A stretch of 64,000 nucleotides of DNA from positions 248,001 through 312,000 of the forward strand of contig NZ_JADQTL010000009.1 in assembly GCF_017168145.1 (NCBI RefSeq), given 5' to 3'. Below are positions 8,817 through 17,925 of the stretch, one piece after another (the first letter of the stretch is position 1; the number at the start of each line of letters is the position of its first letter). The notes below the pieces were generated by a model. It was not told the DNA's origin. It saw only the letters and a program-made list of their open reading frames with translations, and did not search any database. Source of the DNA: Anaerovorax sp. IOR16. Its GTDB lineage: Bacteria; Bacillota; Clostridia; Peptostreptococcales; Anaerovoracaceae. A program made the translations under genes and the position numbers.

Positions 8817-9473
8817 TTGGATGTAAGTATTTTTGAAGTGGCAGGGCCGATTATGATTGGGCCATCAAGTTCACACACGGCTGGCGCTGCAAAGTTAGCT
8901 CGAATCGCCAGACAGATTGTAGGGGTACCTTTTACTCATGTATCATTCGGATTGCATGGATCATTTGCTAAAACTTATCAAGGACATGGGACAGATAAAG
9001 CTTTGGTTGCTGGAGCATTAGGTCTAAAAGAGGATGATGAAAGATTGCGGCAAGCATTCTCTTTGGCAGAGAAAGAAGGCATTAGCTTTGATTTTTATGA
9101 AATCAACTTGGATGAAATGCATGAAAATTCTGTGAAAATGACTTTTTTCCGGACAGATGGGATAGAAAGTGAGGTTATCGGTTCTTCTATCGGTGGCGGA
9201 CAAATAGTAATCAGGTACATTGACGGATTTGAGACGGAAGTGACTGCACAATCTCCAACGCTTCTTATTCGACAATATGATCGTAAAGGCGTTGTCAGTG
9301 ATATTTCAACGGTTCTTGCAAATAACAATATTAACATTGGAATTATGAAGCTCTCGCGTCTTGAAAGGGGTCAGATTGCATCAACGGTAATTGAAACTGA
9401 TGATGTTATTCCGCAAGAAGTTGTTAAAAGCTTAGAGGAATTAGAAAATATTATTTCGGTAAAATCAATTTAA
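8817..9473 (+). CDS. sdaAB: L-serine dehydratase, beta subunit
   Basis: Beta subunit of the iron-sulfur L-serine dehydratase (serine to pyruvate plus ammonia), 218 residues. It contains the substrate-site motif GPSSSHTAGA near residue 14, and a C-terminal ACT domain (TLLIRQYDRKGVVSDISTVL) that usually senses serine. The start is TTG 8817, with AAGGAG nine bases upstream; no ATG fits the conserved N-terminus. The alpha subunit follows 25 bases later. Serine is made from glycine plus methylene-THF, so this enzyme would use what the neighbouring glycine cleavage system supplies. Confidence 0.94.
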   Translation: MDVSIFEVAGPIMIGPSSSHTAGAAKLARIARQIVGVPFTHVSFGLHGSFAKTYQGHGTDKALVAGALGLKEDDERLRQAFSLAEKEGISFDFYEINLDEMHENSVKMTFFRTDGIESEVIGSSIGGGQIVIRYIDGFETEVTAQSPTLLIRQYDRKGVVSDISTVLANNNINIGIMKLSRLERGQIASTVIETDDVIPQEVVKSLEELENIISVKSI

Positions 9474-9498
9474 AATGCCTTAAGTGACGGGAGGATTT

Positions 9499-10368
9499 AT
9501 GTATCACAATATGGAAGAACTTTTAAAGCTATGTGAAGAAAAAAGAGCACCGCTTTGGGAGATAATCTTAGAAAATGAAAAAAAACTAAGCGACTGTACA
9601 GAAGAGGAAATATGGCAGAAGGTAGAAACACGTTATGAGGTTATGGAAGAATCAACAAAAAGGGCGAGAAAAGAGCCTCTTACCACTGCTGGGAATTTAA
9701 TTTCCGGTGTGGCTTTTGCACAGCAATTCTACTCTGAAAAAGAGAATACTATTTGTGGATCCTTATTAAATCGGGTAATGGCATATGCGCTTTCTTGCAG
9801 TGAAGTTAATGCTTCGATGGGAAAAATCTGTGCATTACCAACGGCAGGTGCTTGCGGTATCGTTCCGGCAGTATTGCTTTGTTTGGCGGAAAATAAAGAG
9901 CTGGAGCATAAATCTGTCTTACAGGGACTAATGACAGCATCTGGAATTGGAGCAATCATTACGAAAAATGCTACGGTTTCCGGAGCGGAAGGCGGTTGCC
10001 AAGCGGAGTGCGGCGTTGCAGCCGCAATGGCAGCAAGCGCAGCGGTAGAAATGAACGGTGGAAGTCCGCGACAGGCCTTGCATGCCTGCTCAATTGCTTT
10101 AATGAATGTAATGGGACTTGTTTGTGATCCAATCGCAGGCTTAGTACAGGTACCTTGTGCGCAGAGAAATGCGTCACAAGCAGTCAATGCATTGATTAGT
10201 GCTGATTTGGCACTGGGGGGAATGGAGAGCATCATACCTCCGGATCAAGTGGTTGAAGCAATGTATCGAGTAGGGAAATTACTTCCTTATCAATTAAAGG
10301 AAACGGCATTAGGAGGATTGGCTGCAACGAAGCGAGGGAAAGAATTATTTGAAGAAATTTTAAAATAA
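9499..10368 (+). CDS. sdaAA: L-serine dehydratase, alpha subunit (4Fe-4S)
   Basis: Catalytic alpha subunit, 289 residues. Cysteines in ALPTAGACGIVPAVL, VCDPIAGLVQVPC and EGGCQAECG are placed as in the family, where three of them hold an oxygen-sensitive 4Fe-4S cluster. I chose ATG 9499 because GGGAGG lies seven bases before it; an upstream in-frame GTG at 9484 would precede that site. Co-transcribed with sdaAB and apparently with lpdA, as no terminator intervenes. Confident assignment. Confidence 0.95.
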   Translation: MYHNMEELLKLCEEKRAPLWEIILENEKKLSDCTEEEIWQKVETRYEVMEESTKRARKEPLTTAGNLISGVAFAQQFYSEKENTICGSLLNRVMAYALSCSEVNASMGKICALPTAGACGIVPAVLLCLAENKELEHKSVLQGLMTASGIGAIITKNATVSGAEGGCQAECGVAAAMAASAAVEMNGGSPRQALHACSIALMNVMGLVCDPIAGLVQVPCAQRNASQAVNALISADLALGGMESIIPPDQVVEAMYRVGKLLPYQLKETALGGLAATKRGKELFEEILK

Positions 10369-10407
10369 TATTAGAATAATAATAGAAAAAAAGAGGGGGA
10401 CAAACTT

Positions 10408-11820
10408 TTGGAAGAGAAGAAATATGATATCGTTGTGATTGGTGGAGGACCGGGAGGCTATGAAGCAGCACTCAGGGCTTCTGAGCTTGGAATGAAAGCT
10501 GCGGTTGTAGAAAAAGAGCATATAGGTGGAACTTGTTTGAATCATGGCTGTATTCCGACCAAAACACTGCTTCATACAGCAAACTGGTATCGTCATGCTA
10601 AGGAATTTGATTTGATGGGGTTGCATATAGATCACTTATCGTATGACATAAATAAAATGCAACAACGAAAAGATGAGGTAATAAAAACGCTGCGCGGCGG
10701 AATTTTATCCTTATTTAAGTTAAATAAAATAGATTATTGGAATGGGTGTGCAACCATTACCGGAAACCATGAGATAGAAATTCAACTAAACATAAATGAA
10801 CAGGAAGATAGTTTAAAATCAGAAAAGAAGATTCTGTATGCTGAAAATATATTAATTGCAACAGGGGCAAAACCTGTGAAACTTCCAATTCCCGGAATTG
10901 AATTGCCGAATGTGTTTACAAGCGAACAGATTCTTGAAAAGAATGATTTATTTAAAAGGATACTTATCATTGGCGGTGGTGTTATGGGAGTTGAATTTGC
11001 CACAATGTTTAATGGATTAGATTGTGAAGTAGTTATATTGGAAGCAGAAAAACGGATTTTACCTTTATTGGATCGTGAAATTTCTCAAAAATTATCCATG
11101 ATTCTGAAAAAAAGAGGTGTTCGTATTGAAACTGGTGTTCAAGTGGAAGAAATAATGCAGATGGAAAAGGATAAAAAGGACACACTGCTTATTCGTGCTT
11201 CCAACGGTCTTTCAATTGAGGCGGATGGCGTTCTTGTTTCTGTAGGCCGAAAGCCAAATATAGACAGTTTATTTTCAGAGGAATGGAGACAGTCGGAGGG
11301 GATATCTTTACAATTAGAAAGCGGAAAAATTATTGTAGACGAAAACTATGAAACTACAGTACAGGGTATTTATGCTGTAGGTGACGTAATTGGGGGAATT
11401 CAGCTTGCGCATATGGCAACGGCAGAAGGAATTTCTGCGGTAGAGCATATAGCCAATGTAAAACGTAGTATACAGTTAAAGGTTGTACCTTCCTGCATCT
11501 ATAGCAATCCGGAGATTGCTACGGTAGGCATCACAGCAGAGGAAGCCAAAGCGCAAGGAATGGCTGCAAAAACCGGAAAGTATTCTATGATGGCAAATGG
11601 GAAATCTCTCATTGAAAATCAACAAATGGGATTCATTAAGGTTGTGTATCTAGAGGAGACAGGTGTTATAATTGGAGCTCAGATGATGTGTGAAAGAGCA
11701 ACGGATCTTATCTCAGAATTAGCAACGGCAGTTGCAAATCAATTAACGGTAGAACAGCTTGCTTCTGTTATTCGTCCGCATCCTACTTTTTGTGAAGGCA
11801 TAGGACTTGCAATTCGATAG
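10408..11820 (+). CDS. lpdA: Dihydrolipoyl dehydrogenase (L protein)
   Basis: FAD flavoprotein that reoxidises dihydrolipoyl-GcvH with NAD+, 470 residues. The FAD dinucleotide motif is VIGGGPGGYEAALRA (residues 9-23); the redox disulfide is Cys43/Cys48 in GGTCLNHGCIPTK; the NAD site is IIGGGVMGVEFA; the second FAD motif is GIYAVGDVIGG; the His-Glu pair is in RPHPTFCEG. There is no N-terminal lipoyl domain. The start is TTG 10408 after GAGGGGG. With no 2-oxoacid dehydrogenase nearby, its job is most likely as glycine cleavage L protein. It sits outside the glycine riboswitch unit, in the serine dehydratase operon. Confidence 0.93.
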   Translation: MEEKKYDIVVIGGGPGGYEAALRASELGMKAAVVEKEHIGGTCLNHGCIPTKTLLHTANWYRHAKEFDLMGLHIDHLSYDINKMQQRKDEVIKTLRGGILSLFKLNKIDYWNGCATITGNHEIEIQLNINEQEDSLKSEKKILYAENILIATGAKPVKLPIPGIELPNVFTSEQILEKNDLFKRILIIGGGVMGVEFATMFNGLDCEVVILEAEKRILPLLDREISQKLSMILKKRGVRIETGVQVEEIMQMEKDKKDTLLIRASNGLSIEADGVLVSVGRKPNIDSLFSEEWRQSEGISLQLESGKIIVDENYETTVQGIYAVGDVIGGIQLAHMATAEGISAVEHIANVKRSIQLKVVPSCIYSNPEIATVGITAEEAKAQGMAAKTGKYSMMANGKSLIENQQMGFIKVVYLEETGVIIGAQMMCERATDLISELATAVANQLTVEQLASVIRPHPTFCEGIGLAIR

Positions 11821-11856
11821 CTTTTATTAGCAAAATCAATCAAAATATTTTTATTC

Positions 11857-11886
11857 TTGACAAAGAAAGACAAATTGAACTATAAT
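11857..11886 (+). promoter_or_regulatory. Promoter of the FMN riboswitch-ribU transcript
   Basis: TTGACA (11857-11862) and TATAAT (11881-11886), both perfect consensus hexamers, with an 18-base spacer. The transcript would begin near 11893, just before the FMN aptamer. Confidence 0.85.
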
Positions 11887-11907
11887 AAGTTGTTATTAAG
11901 ATATCTG

Positions 11908-12030
11908 TTTCAGGGCGAGGTGTGATTCCTCACCGGCGGTAATGAGCAATGCTACGAGTCCGCGAGCCAAAAGGCAGAATCGGTTAGATTCCGATACCGA
12001 CGGTATAGTCCGGATGAAAGAAACACGACT
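11908..12030 (+). promoter_or_regulatory. FMN riboswitch (RFN element)
   Basis: All conserved blocks of the FMN aptamer are present in order: TTTCAGGGCGAGGTG, TCCTCACCGGCGGTAA, GAGTCCGCGAGCC, TCGGTTAGATTCCGATACC, GACGGTATAGTCCGGATG and the closing AAAGAAACA. FMN binding would favour the terminator downstream and lower ribU expression. Confidence 0.96.
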
Positions 12031-12054
12031 CATTTTTAATGGATGTGTGCGTTT

Positions 12055-12085
12055 GGCCTTGAATATATTTCAAGGCCTATTTTTA
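12055..12085 (+). terminator. FMN riboswitch terminator
   Basis: GGCCTTGAA (12055-12063) pairs perfectly with TTCAAGGCC (12069-12077), followed by TATTTTT. It lies between the FMN aptamer and ribU, so it is the expression platform. Confidence 0.9.
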
Positions 12086-12144
12086 ATTACCTGACAGATT
12101 CCTACATTGCAGCAGTGATAATGAGAGCAGAAGGAGGAATCATT

Positions 12145-12714
12145 ATGAACGATTCACAACAGATGAAAAATAAGGTAGTAAGCCGATCGGAACGAACGGC
12201 AAAACTGGTAAAAATGGCTATGTTAGGTGCAATTTCATTGGTATTGGTTATGATTGTACGTATTCCTTTCCCGCCGGCACCTTTTCTAGTGTATGATCCC
12301 GCGGACGTACCTATTTTTATAGGAACATTTGCCTTTGGGCCATTGGCAGGATTAATGATTACGATCATTGCCAGCTTTATTCAGGCATTTCCTCTAGGCG
12401 GAGACGGATTGATCGGATTTATCATGCATGTATTTGCAACCGGCAGCTTTGTACTGATTTCAGGTTTTCTGTATCAGAAAAACAAAACAAAAAAAGGTGC
12501 AGTTATCGCACTGCTAAGTGGTGTGATAGTAATGACAATCACCATGCTGTTATGGAATCTTCTCATTACACCAATTTATATGGGTGTTCCACGAGAAGCG
12601 GTAATAGGTATGATTATGCCGATTCTTTTACCTTTTAACCTCTTAAAATCAGGGATTAATGCTATTGTTACGTTTATTACGTACAAGTCCATCGCAAGAT
12701 TTTTGCATAAATAA
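12145..12714 (+). CDS. ribU: Riboflavin ECF transporter S component RibU
   Basis: Substrate-binding membrane subunit of an energy-coupling-factor transporter for riboflavin, 189 residues, about six helices. LVYDPADVPIFIGTFAFGP and the ECF-T contact AxxxA-type helix near the N-terminus fit RibU, and the FMN riboswitch confirms it. The energising EcfA/EcfT genes are elsewhere. ATG 12145 has AAGGAGG upstream; an in-frame ATG at 12043 lies before the riboswitch terminator and is not used. Confidence 0.94.
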   Translation: MNDSQQMKNKVVSRSERTAKLVKMAMLGAISLVLVMIVRIPFPPAPFLVYDPADVPIFIGTFAFGPLAGLMITIIASFIQAFPLGGDGLIGFIMHVFATGSFVLISGFLYQKNKTKKGAVIALLSGVIVMTITMLLWNLLITPIYMGVPREAVIGMIMPILLPFNLLKSGINAIVTFITYKSIARFLHK

Positions 12715-12755
12715 GCTTTCTTTTTAAAACAGGTTCACCAAAAAACGAAAAAATG

Positions 12756-12798
12756 ACTGCCGAACAAGAAATAACAGGGTTTTTGTCGGCAGTTTTTT
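12756..12798 (+). terminator. Terminator after ribU
   Basis: ACTGCCGA (12756-12763) pairs with TCGGCAGT (12786-12793), followed by a run of T. It isolates ribU from the next operon. Confidence 0.85.
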
Positions 12799-12898
12799 CA
12801 TGAAATGGAAATGTATTTTTGCGGATTTTCATCGACAAAAAGTGTATAAAAGTGATATGATAAATTGAATATATTTAAGAGAATGAGAAAGGGAAAGT

Positions 12899-13876
12899 AT
12901 GAAAATGAACAAGTCGGTAAAAGGTATGGTTGCTGCCATTGCGGCATCTACATTGTTTGCATTTAGTTTTTTATTTACAAAGCAAGTAACAGCTACTGTG
13001 TCGGCATTCTCCCTTTTAGGATGGCGCTTTTTTCTTGCATTTTTATCAATGAGCTTATGCATTGCAGTAGGAATTTTTAAAGTAAATTTTAAAGGAAAGA
13101 ATTTTAAACCGCTATTTTTAATGGCCGTCTTTCAACCTGTTATTTATTTTACAGCCGAAACGTTTGGTATTAGTATGACTACAGCATCGGAAAGCGGGAC
13201 GATTATTGCTTGTGTACCGATTGCAACCTTGTTGACGTCTACGTTGTTTTTAAAAAAATCTCCTTCAAAGGTGCAAGTAACTGGAATCTTGATTTCTTTT
13301 GTAGGCATTGTATGGATTGTTATGATAAAGGGGGCATCGGCTTCTTTTAATCTGATTGGGTATTTGATTTTGTTTGCTGCGGTTTTGTCTGCTGCTATGT
13401 TTACCGTTTATTCCACAAGAGCAGAAGAATTTTCCAGCGTAGAAAAGACTTATATTATGTCATTTTTCGGTGCAGTAGCCTTTATTAGCTTTGCTTTTAT
13501 TGAGCAGGCAATGAATGGATCGATTGTTGCTTTTTTGACACTGCCGATTCATAACATACAATTTTTACAAGCGATTCTTTATTTGAGTGTAGGCTGTTCT
13601 GTGCTTGCTTTTATTTTGACAAATGCTGCGATTGAGACCATTGGAGCGAATCGGATGACTTCCTTTGTTGCATTGACTACGGTAATCACCGTTATTGCAG
13701 GCGTGGTCTTTTTAAAAGAGCCGTTTTCTTTGCTACAAGCATTTGCGACTGTTCTTGTTTTAGTAGGAGTTTTTATGGCAAACCAAGTTCCAAAGGAACC
13801 ATTGCCAGAGGAGAATGCAGAGCAAAACACTCAAGAATCGGAACAATATTCCGATAGGGAGGAAATGACTTTATGA
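12899..13876 (+). CDS. EamA/DMT-family transporter
   Basis: Ten-helix drug/metabolite transporter, 325 residues, with two EamA repeats (AASTLFAFSFLFTKQVTA in the first, SVGCSVLAFILTNAAIETIG in the second) and a charged, Glu/Gln-rich cytoplasmic tail. Substrate unknown. ATG 12899 is preceded by AAAGGGA; ATG 12905 is an in-frame alternative. Its stop overlaps the tsaE start by four bases, so it heads the operon of tRNA threonylcarbamoylation genes. That is probably an operon accident rather than a functional link. Its sequence is distinct from the EamA proteins at 2430 and 24702. Confidence 0.87.
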   Translation: MKMNKSVKGMVAAIAASTLFAFSFLFTKQVTATVSAFSLLGWRFFLAFLSMSLCIAVGIFKVNFKGKNFKPLFLMAVFQPVIYFTAETFGISMTTASESGTIIACVPIATLLTSTLFLKKSPSKVQVTGILISFVGIVWIVMIKGASASFNLIGYLILFAAVLSAAMFTVYSTRAEEFSSVEKTYIMSFFGAVAFISFAFIEQAMNGSIVAFLTLPIHNIQFLQAILYLSVGCSVLAFILTNAAIETIGANRMTSFVALTTVITVIAGVVFLKEPFSLLQAFATVLVLVGVFMANQVPKEPLPEENAEQNTQESEQYSDREEMTL

Positions 13877-14319
13877 AGCAGGCAATAAAATGGGTTATGA
13901 AAAGTGAAGAAGATACGAAAAAGTTTGGACTAGCCCTTGCCAAACAATTAAAGTCAGGAAGCATTGTTGCTTTAATTGGTGATTTAGGAACCGGCAAAAC
14001 GACTTTAACAAAAGCGATTGCAGAGGGACTTGGTGTAAAAGAGATGATTACAAGTCCGACCTTTAGCATAGTTCATGAGTATCATGATGGAAGATTACCT
14101 CTTTATCACTTTGATGTTTATCGTATTGGAGAGATCGAAGAGATGTATGAACTTGGGTATGAAGAATATTTTTATGGAGAAGGTATTTGCATAGTGGAAT
14201 GGGCAGACTTGATTTGGGAACTGATGCCTGAAGAAAGTGTAACGATTCGGATTGAGTATGGAGAATCGGAAAACGAACGAATTTATCATGTTGAAAATTG
14301 TAATATAAAAGAGGAATAG
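13873..14319 (+). CDS. tsaE: tRNA t6A biosynthesis ATPase TsaE
   Basis: Small P-loop ATPase needed for N6-threonylcarbamoyladenosine (t6A) formation at A37 of ANN-decoding tRNAs, 148 residues. Walker A is GDLGTGKTT near residue 36; further TsaE motifs are TSPTFSIVHEY and HFDVYRI, and Walker B-type CIVEWADLI. It forms TsaB-TsaD-TsaE with the neighbours at 14322 and 15950. ATG 13873 overlaps the transporter stop, giving translational coupling. Confidence 0.95.
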   Translation: MKQAIKWVMKSEEDTKKFGLALAKQLKSGSIVALIGDLGTGKTTLTKAIAEGLGVKEMITSPTFSIVHEYHDGRLPLYHFDVYRIGEIEEMYELGYEEYFYGEGICIVEWADLIWELMPEESVTIRIEYGESENERIYHVENCNIKEE

Positions 14320-14321
14320 AT

Positions 14322-15086
14322 ATGAACTTATTAGCCATTGAAACAACAGGTGCAAAAGCATCTGTTGCTATAATAGATGAAAACAAACAAATTTGGGAAG
14401 AACATTGCGATGAAACGTTAAATCATTTACGTCTTTTGATGCCTATGATTGAACGTTTACTTAGAAAGTGCAAATTAAAAATAGAAGATATTGATGGGAT
14501 TGCTGTATCAGAAGGACCGGGTTCTTTTACAGGGATTCGAATTGGCATATCGACAGCAAAGGCACTTGCACAGGCTTTAAATTTAGATATTGTATGCGTT
14601 CCAACTTTAAAAACCTTTGCATATAGTGTTCCGGAAGAAAAAAGAATTTTATGTCCTATTTTTGATGCAAGAAGAAGTCAGGTATATGCAGGTGCATATG
14701 TTTGGAAGAACAGTGAAACTTGTATGCAGCTGGTTGCTGACGGTGCGTATGTATTGGATGATTTCTTAGAACAAATTAAATTAGTAATGAAAGAAACGTC
14801 AAGTATGGAACTGCTTTTTTTTGGAGATGGCATCCTGCCTTATAAAAATAAAATTGAAGAATGGACAAACCATCAAAATGGCATTGACTTCGGTTTAACG
14901 GTTTCGTTTGCACCCGAAGAATTATGTTTTCAAAAAGCATCTTCGGTTGCAGCATTAGGGTATGAACTTTGGGAAAAGGGAAATGCACAAAATTTATTTC
15001 AGATAAAGCCTGTTTATTTACGTCAGGCTGAGGCACAAAGAAAATTAGAAGAGGCAGAGGCAAAAAGGAGGACAGTGCATGAATGA
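14322..15086 (+). CDS. tsaB: tRNA t6A biosynthesis protein TsaB
   Basis: Inactive ASKHA-fold paralogue of TsaD that forms the TsaBD dimer in t6A synthesis, 254 residues. It starts MNLLAIETTGAKASVAII and has EGPGSFTGIRIGISTAKALA, the family signature. It begins two bases after the tsaE stop with AAGAGGA upstream, and its charged Glu/Ala-rich end overlaps rimI by eight bases. Confidence 0.95.
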   Translation: MNLLAIETTGAKASVAIIDENKQIWEEHCDETLNHLRLLMPMIERLLRKCKLKIEDIDGIAVSEGPGSFTGIRIGISTAKALAQALNLDIVCVPTLKTFAYSVPEEKRILCPIFDARRSQVYAGAYVWKNSETCMQLVADGAYVLDDFLEQIKLVMKETSSMELLFFGDGILPYKNKIEEWTNHQNGIDFGLTVSFAPEELCFQKASSVAALGYELWEKGNAQNLFQIKPVYLRQAEAQRKLEEAEAKRRTVHE

Positions 15087-15549
15087 ACTTTTGATTCGAA
15101 AGGCTGAGGAACGTGACATCAAGGAAATGGCAGAATTGGATCAAATGTGTTTTGCAATGCCGTGGAGTGAAGAATCGTTTTATGATGAAATCGTAAAAAA
15201 TGAATTGGCATTTTATATAGTAGCAGAGATAGAGAAAAAAGTGGTCGGATACGTAGGTTCTTGGATGATCTTAGATGAAGGACATATTACACATGTAGCT
15301 GTGCATCCTGGTTATCGAAAAAAAGGAATTGGACACGCAATGCTTTCACTTCTTTTTGATCATTGTGAGAAAAATGGTATTTTTAGCCATACGTTGGAAG
15401 TTCGTCCGTCGAATCAAGCTGCATTAACTCTTTATGGGCAGTTTGGGTTTAAGGAAGCAGGAAGACGTAAAGCATATTATGAGAACAACGGAGAAGATGC
15501 ATTGATTTTATGGAGACGTGCAGAAGATATACTGTTGAAGGCGCAATAA
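15079..15549 (+). CDS. rimI: Ribosomal protein S18 alanine N-acetyltransferase-like (RimI)
   Basis: GNAT acetyltransferase of 156 residues with the acetyl-CoA loop VAVHPGYRKKGIGHAML and the RimI-type end LEVRPSNQAALTLYGQFGF, followed by AYYENNGEDALIL. RimI acetylates the N-terminus of ribosomal protein S18 and is usually placed between tsaB and tsaD, as here. The start overlaps the tsaB stop and is preceded by AAGGAGG. Confidence 0.93.
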   Translation: MNELLIRKAEERDIKEMAELDQMCFAMPWSEESFYDEIVKNELAFYIVAEIEKKVVGYVGSWMILDEGHITHVAVHPGYRKKGIGHAMLSLLFDHCEKNGIFSHTLEVRPSNQAALTLYGQFGFKEAGRRKAYYENNGEDALILWRRAEDILLKAQ

Positions 15550-15629
15550 TAAACTTTAAAAAAGAGAATAGAAAAAAAGGCAGCAAGCTATACTATTTTT
15601 AAGCCAACAAACTTTTAAAAATACGTGTA

Positions 15630-15650
15630 GCCGAGGTCATACTTCTCGGC
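15630..15650 (+). promoter_or_regulatory. Hairpin just before a ribosome site
   Basis: GCCGAG pairs with CTCGGC around a nine-base loop and ends two bases before the AGGAGG of the small protein gene at 15664. No T run follows, so it is not a terminator. It may influence translation of the small protein or protect the processed mRNA. Function unknown. Confidence 0.5.
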
Positions 15651-15663
15651 AGAGGAGGAAAAA

Positions 15664-15894
15664 ATGAGATGGAATACCACTTCCGGTGATGATTACTATG
15701 CAGATGATTATGATTATTATCCAAATGATCAGGATTTTTATGCGAATTCATCCTATTGCAGTCGATTTACACGACGCGGGGATGTGACAGTATTCAATAT
15801 GAGTGATTATCAATCGTGTGAAAATTGCAGACATATGACCGCGGACAATCAGTGCCTTTTAAAAATGCAGGGTCAATTTATTAGTGGTCGCTAA
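15664..15894 (+). CDS. Small acidic/aromatic Cys-containing protein
   Basis: Conserved-looking hypothetical protein of 76 residues. The first third is rich in Asp and Tyr; the second ends in CENCRHMTADNQC, three cysteines plus a histidine that could bind zinc or an iron-sulfur cluster. No signal peptide or membrane segment. AGAGGAGG precedes the ATG and a hairpin sits just above it. It lies between rimI and tsaD with no terminator, so it is co-transcribed with t6A genes, but no link to tRNA modification can be shown. Confidence 0.75.
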   Translation: MRWNTTSGDDYYADDYDYYPNDQDFYANSSYCSRFTRRGDVTVFNMSDYQSCENCRHMTADNQCLLKMQGQFISGR

Positions 15895-15949
15895 AGTTTA
15901 ACAAGGCGAGAGGAAATTTCTTTGACCTGCTAAGAAAGGGAGATAAGAA

Positions 15950-16966
15950 ATGAAAGACGGCAAATGGATAACGATGGGAATTGAAAGTAGCTGTGATGAA
16001 ACTTCTGTAGCAATTTTACAAGAAGGAAGAACTGTACTATCAAATGTAATTTCCTCTCAAATAAAAGTGCATCAAGTATTTGGCGGTGTTGTACCAGAAA
16101 TTGCTTCAAGGCATCATCTAGACAATATTAACGGTGTTTTAAAACAAGCTTTGGAAGAAGCACAGGTTACGCTTAAAGATGTAGATGTCATAGGTGTTAC
16201 TTACGGACCTGGGCTTGTAGGAGCATTGCTGATTGGATTAGCAACTGCAAAAGGTATCGCATTTGCAATGAAAAAACCTTTAGTTGGAGTACATCACATT
16301 CAAGGACACATCAGTGCAAATTACATTGAACATGCCGATTTAGAACCTCCATTTTTAGCGCTTGTAGTTTCAGGTGGTCATACTCATATCGTAGATGTGA
16401 GAGGCTATAATGAATATGAGGTTTTAGGAAGAACAAGAGATGACGCGGCAGGAGAAGCCTTTGATAAGGTGGCTCGCGTCTTAGGATTAGGTTATCCGGG
16501 CGGTCCCAAGATTGATAAAATTGCCAAAGAGGGTAATCCACAAGCAGTTGAATTCAAACGAGTTTATTTAGGAAAAGGCAGCTTGGATTTTAGCTTTAGT
16601 GGAATAAAAACCGGAGTACTAAATTATTTGAATGCAGAAAAGCAAAGAGGCAGAGAAATCAATCCTGCGGATGTTGCGGCTAGTTTTCAGCAGGCAGTGA
16701 TGGAAGTGATTGTAAACAAAGCTATTTTAGCAGCTAAGACGCATGATAAGAAGAAAATTGTATTGGCTGGTGGGGTTGCAGCAAACAGCAGACTGAGAGA
16801 AATGCTTTCTTATGAATGTAAGCGAGAGGGAATTGATTTGTATGCTCCTTCACCGATTCTTTGCACCGACAATGCAGCTATGATTGCTTGTGCAGCTTAT
16901 TATAAATATCAAGAAGGACTGCTGGATGATTTAACCTTAGATGCATATCCAAATTTACCATTGTAA
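15950..16966 (+). CDS. tsaD: tRNA N6-threonylcarbamoyltransferase TsaD
   Basis: Catalytic subunit of t6A synthesis (Kae1/YgjD family, ASKHA fold), 338 residues, standard size. [14 protein letters not shown] is at the N-terminus, the metal-binding HHIQGH at about residue 111, followed by [10 protein letters not shown], and [20 protein letters not shown]. It transfers threonylcarbamoyl from threonylcarbamoyl-AMP to A37. Expression with tsaE-tsaB is likely, as no terminator lies between. Confidence 0.96.
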   Translation: MKDGKWITMGIESSCDETSVAILQEGRTVLSNVISSQIKVHQVFGGVVPEIASRHHLDNINGVLKQALEEAQVTLKDVDVIGVTYGPGLVGALLIGLATAKGIAFAMKKPLVGVHHIQGHISANYIEHADLEPPFLALVVSGGHTHIVDVRGYNEYEVLGRTRDDAAGEAFDKVARVLGLGYPGGPKIDKIAKEGNPQAVEFKRVYLGKGSLDFSFSGIKTGVLNYLNAEKQRGREINPADVAASFQQAVMEVIVNKAILAAKTHDKKKIVLAGGVAANSRLREMLSYECKREGIDLYAPSPILCTDNAAMIACAAYYKYQEGLLDDLTLDAYPNLPL

Positions 16967-16981
16967 ATAAAATAAAACAGT

Positions 16982-17070
16982 AGAGGAACGTATCTGTTTT
17001 CGTGAACTCCGATAAGCACATTTCTAATTTCGAAGTCGTTACTCAAACAGTTACGTTCCTCTTTTTTTTC
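16982..17070. terminator. Bidirectional terminator between tsaD and DUF554 gene
   Basis: A long hairpin: AGAGGAACGTAtCTGTTT (from 16983) pairs with AAACAGTTACGTTCCTCT (ending 17062), followed by T runs. The loop is about 45 bases. It stands between two convergent genes and could stop both, though the T run is only on the plus strand side. Confidence 0.75.
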
Positions 17071-17093
17071 TTATTATTCTTTATTTCTAATTT

Positions 17094-17798
17094 TTATAAA
17101 TTTAAAGCAGTTTCAATTGCGATAAACAGCCATGGTAAAAATATTGCTGGGATCATATTTGCAACTTTAATTTGTTGCTTGTCCAAGATAAAATTAAGAC
17201 CGATGGCGGCAATGATTAAGCTGCCTACTGCAGACATTTCTGTGACAATTTCAGGCGTCATGAGGTCTTTTACCATACTGGAACATAAAGCAATGGCGCC
17301 TTCGTATAGAAAAACTGGAATTGCAGAAAAGGCAACGCCGATTCCAAGGGAGGAACCGAACATAATTGAAAAGACGCCGTCTAAAATAGACTTTGCAAAC
17401 AGCATTTCATGATTGCCTTGCAGACCGCTGTTCATACCTCCGATAACTGCCATAGAGCCTGTACAGAAAATGACGCTGGCAGTAACAAATCCCTTTGAAA
17501 AGTTCCCTTCACCGAAGCCCATTACTAATTCTGCCCATTTACCGAAACGATTCATCTGTTTATCAATGTCAAGCAATTCGCCAATGGCACTACCGATAAC
17601 TAAAGATAAAATTAGAAGCATAACTCTTTGATTTTGTAAAGAACCGCTGATTCCTATGTATAATACACTTAAACCAAGAGCTTTGTTGGTAATATCTTCG
17701 AAGCGTTTTGGCAGACCGTTTAAAACAAAACGGCCAAGCAAAGCACAAATGATAATTGCAATTCCGTTGACGATGGGTCCTATTAATTGTTGTAACAT
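17094..17798 (-). CDS. DUF554 membrane protein (YqgA/YdfK-like)
   Basis: Integral membrane protein of 234 residues matching the DUF554 family: N-terminal PIVNGIAIIICALLGRFV, central IGSAIGELLDIDKQMNRFG and TGSMAVIGGMNSGLQGN, then further helices. About seven membrane segments. Family function is unknown; an uncharacterised transport role is usually suggested. The reverse-strand start has GGATGACA upstream. The open frame on the opposite strand (17002-17412) is a shadow. Confidence 0.85.
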   Translation of the reverse strand: MLQQLIGPIVNGIAIIICALLGRFVLNGLPKRFEDITNKALGLSVLYIGISGSLQNQRVMLLILSLVIGSAIGELLDIDKQMNRFGKWAELVMGFGEGNFSKGFVTASVIFCTGSMAVIGGMNSGLQGNHEMLFAKSILDGVFSIMFGSSLGIGVAFSAIPVFLYEGAIALCSSMVKDLMTPEIVTEMSAVGSLIIAAIGLNFILDKQQIKVANMIPAIFLPWLFIAIETALNL

Positions 17799-17925
17799 GT
17801 TTTGTCATCCTTTTCTTCAAATTGAGGTATTTATAATTCTTTTAGATTATACACTTTATCTCTTTCTATTTTTCACTAATTCTTTTCTATTCTTTTTATT
17901 TTTTTATAATATTAGTAAATTCGTT

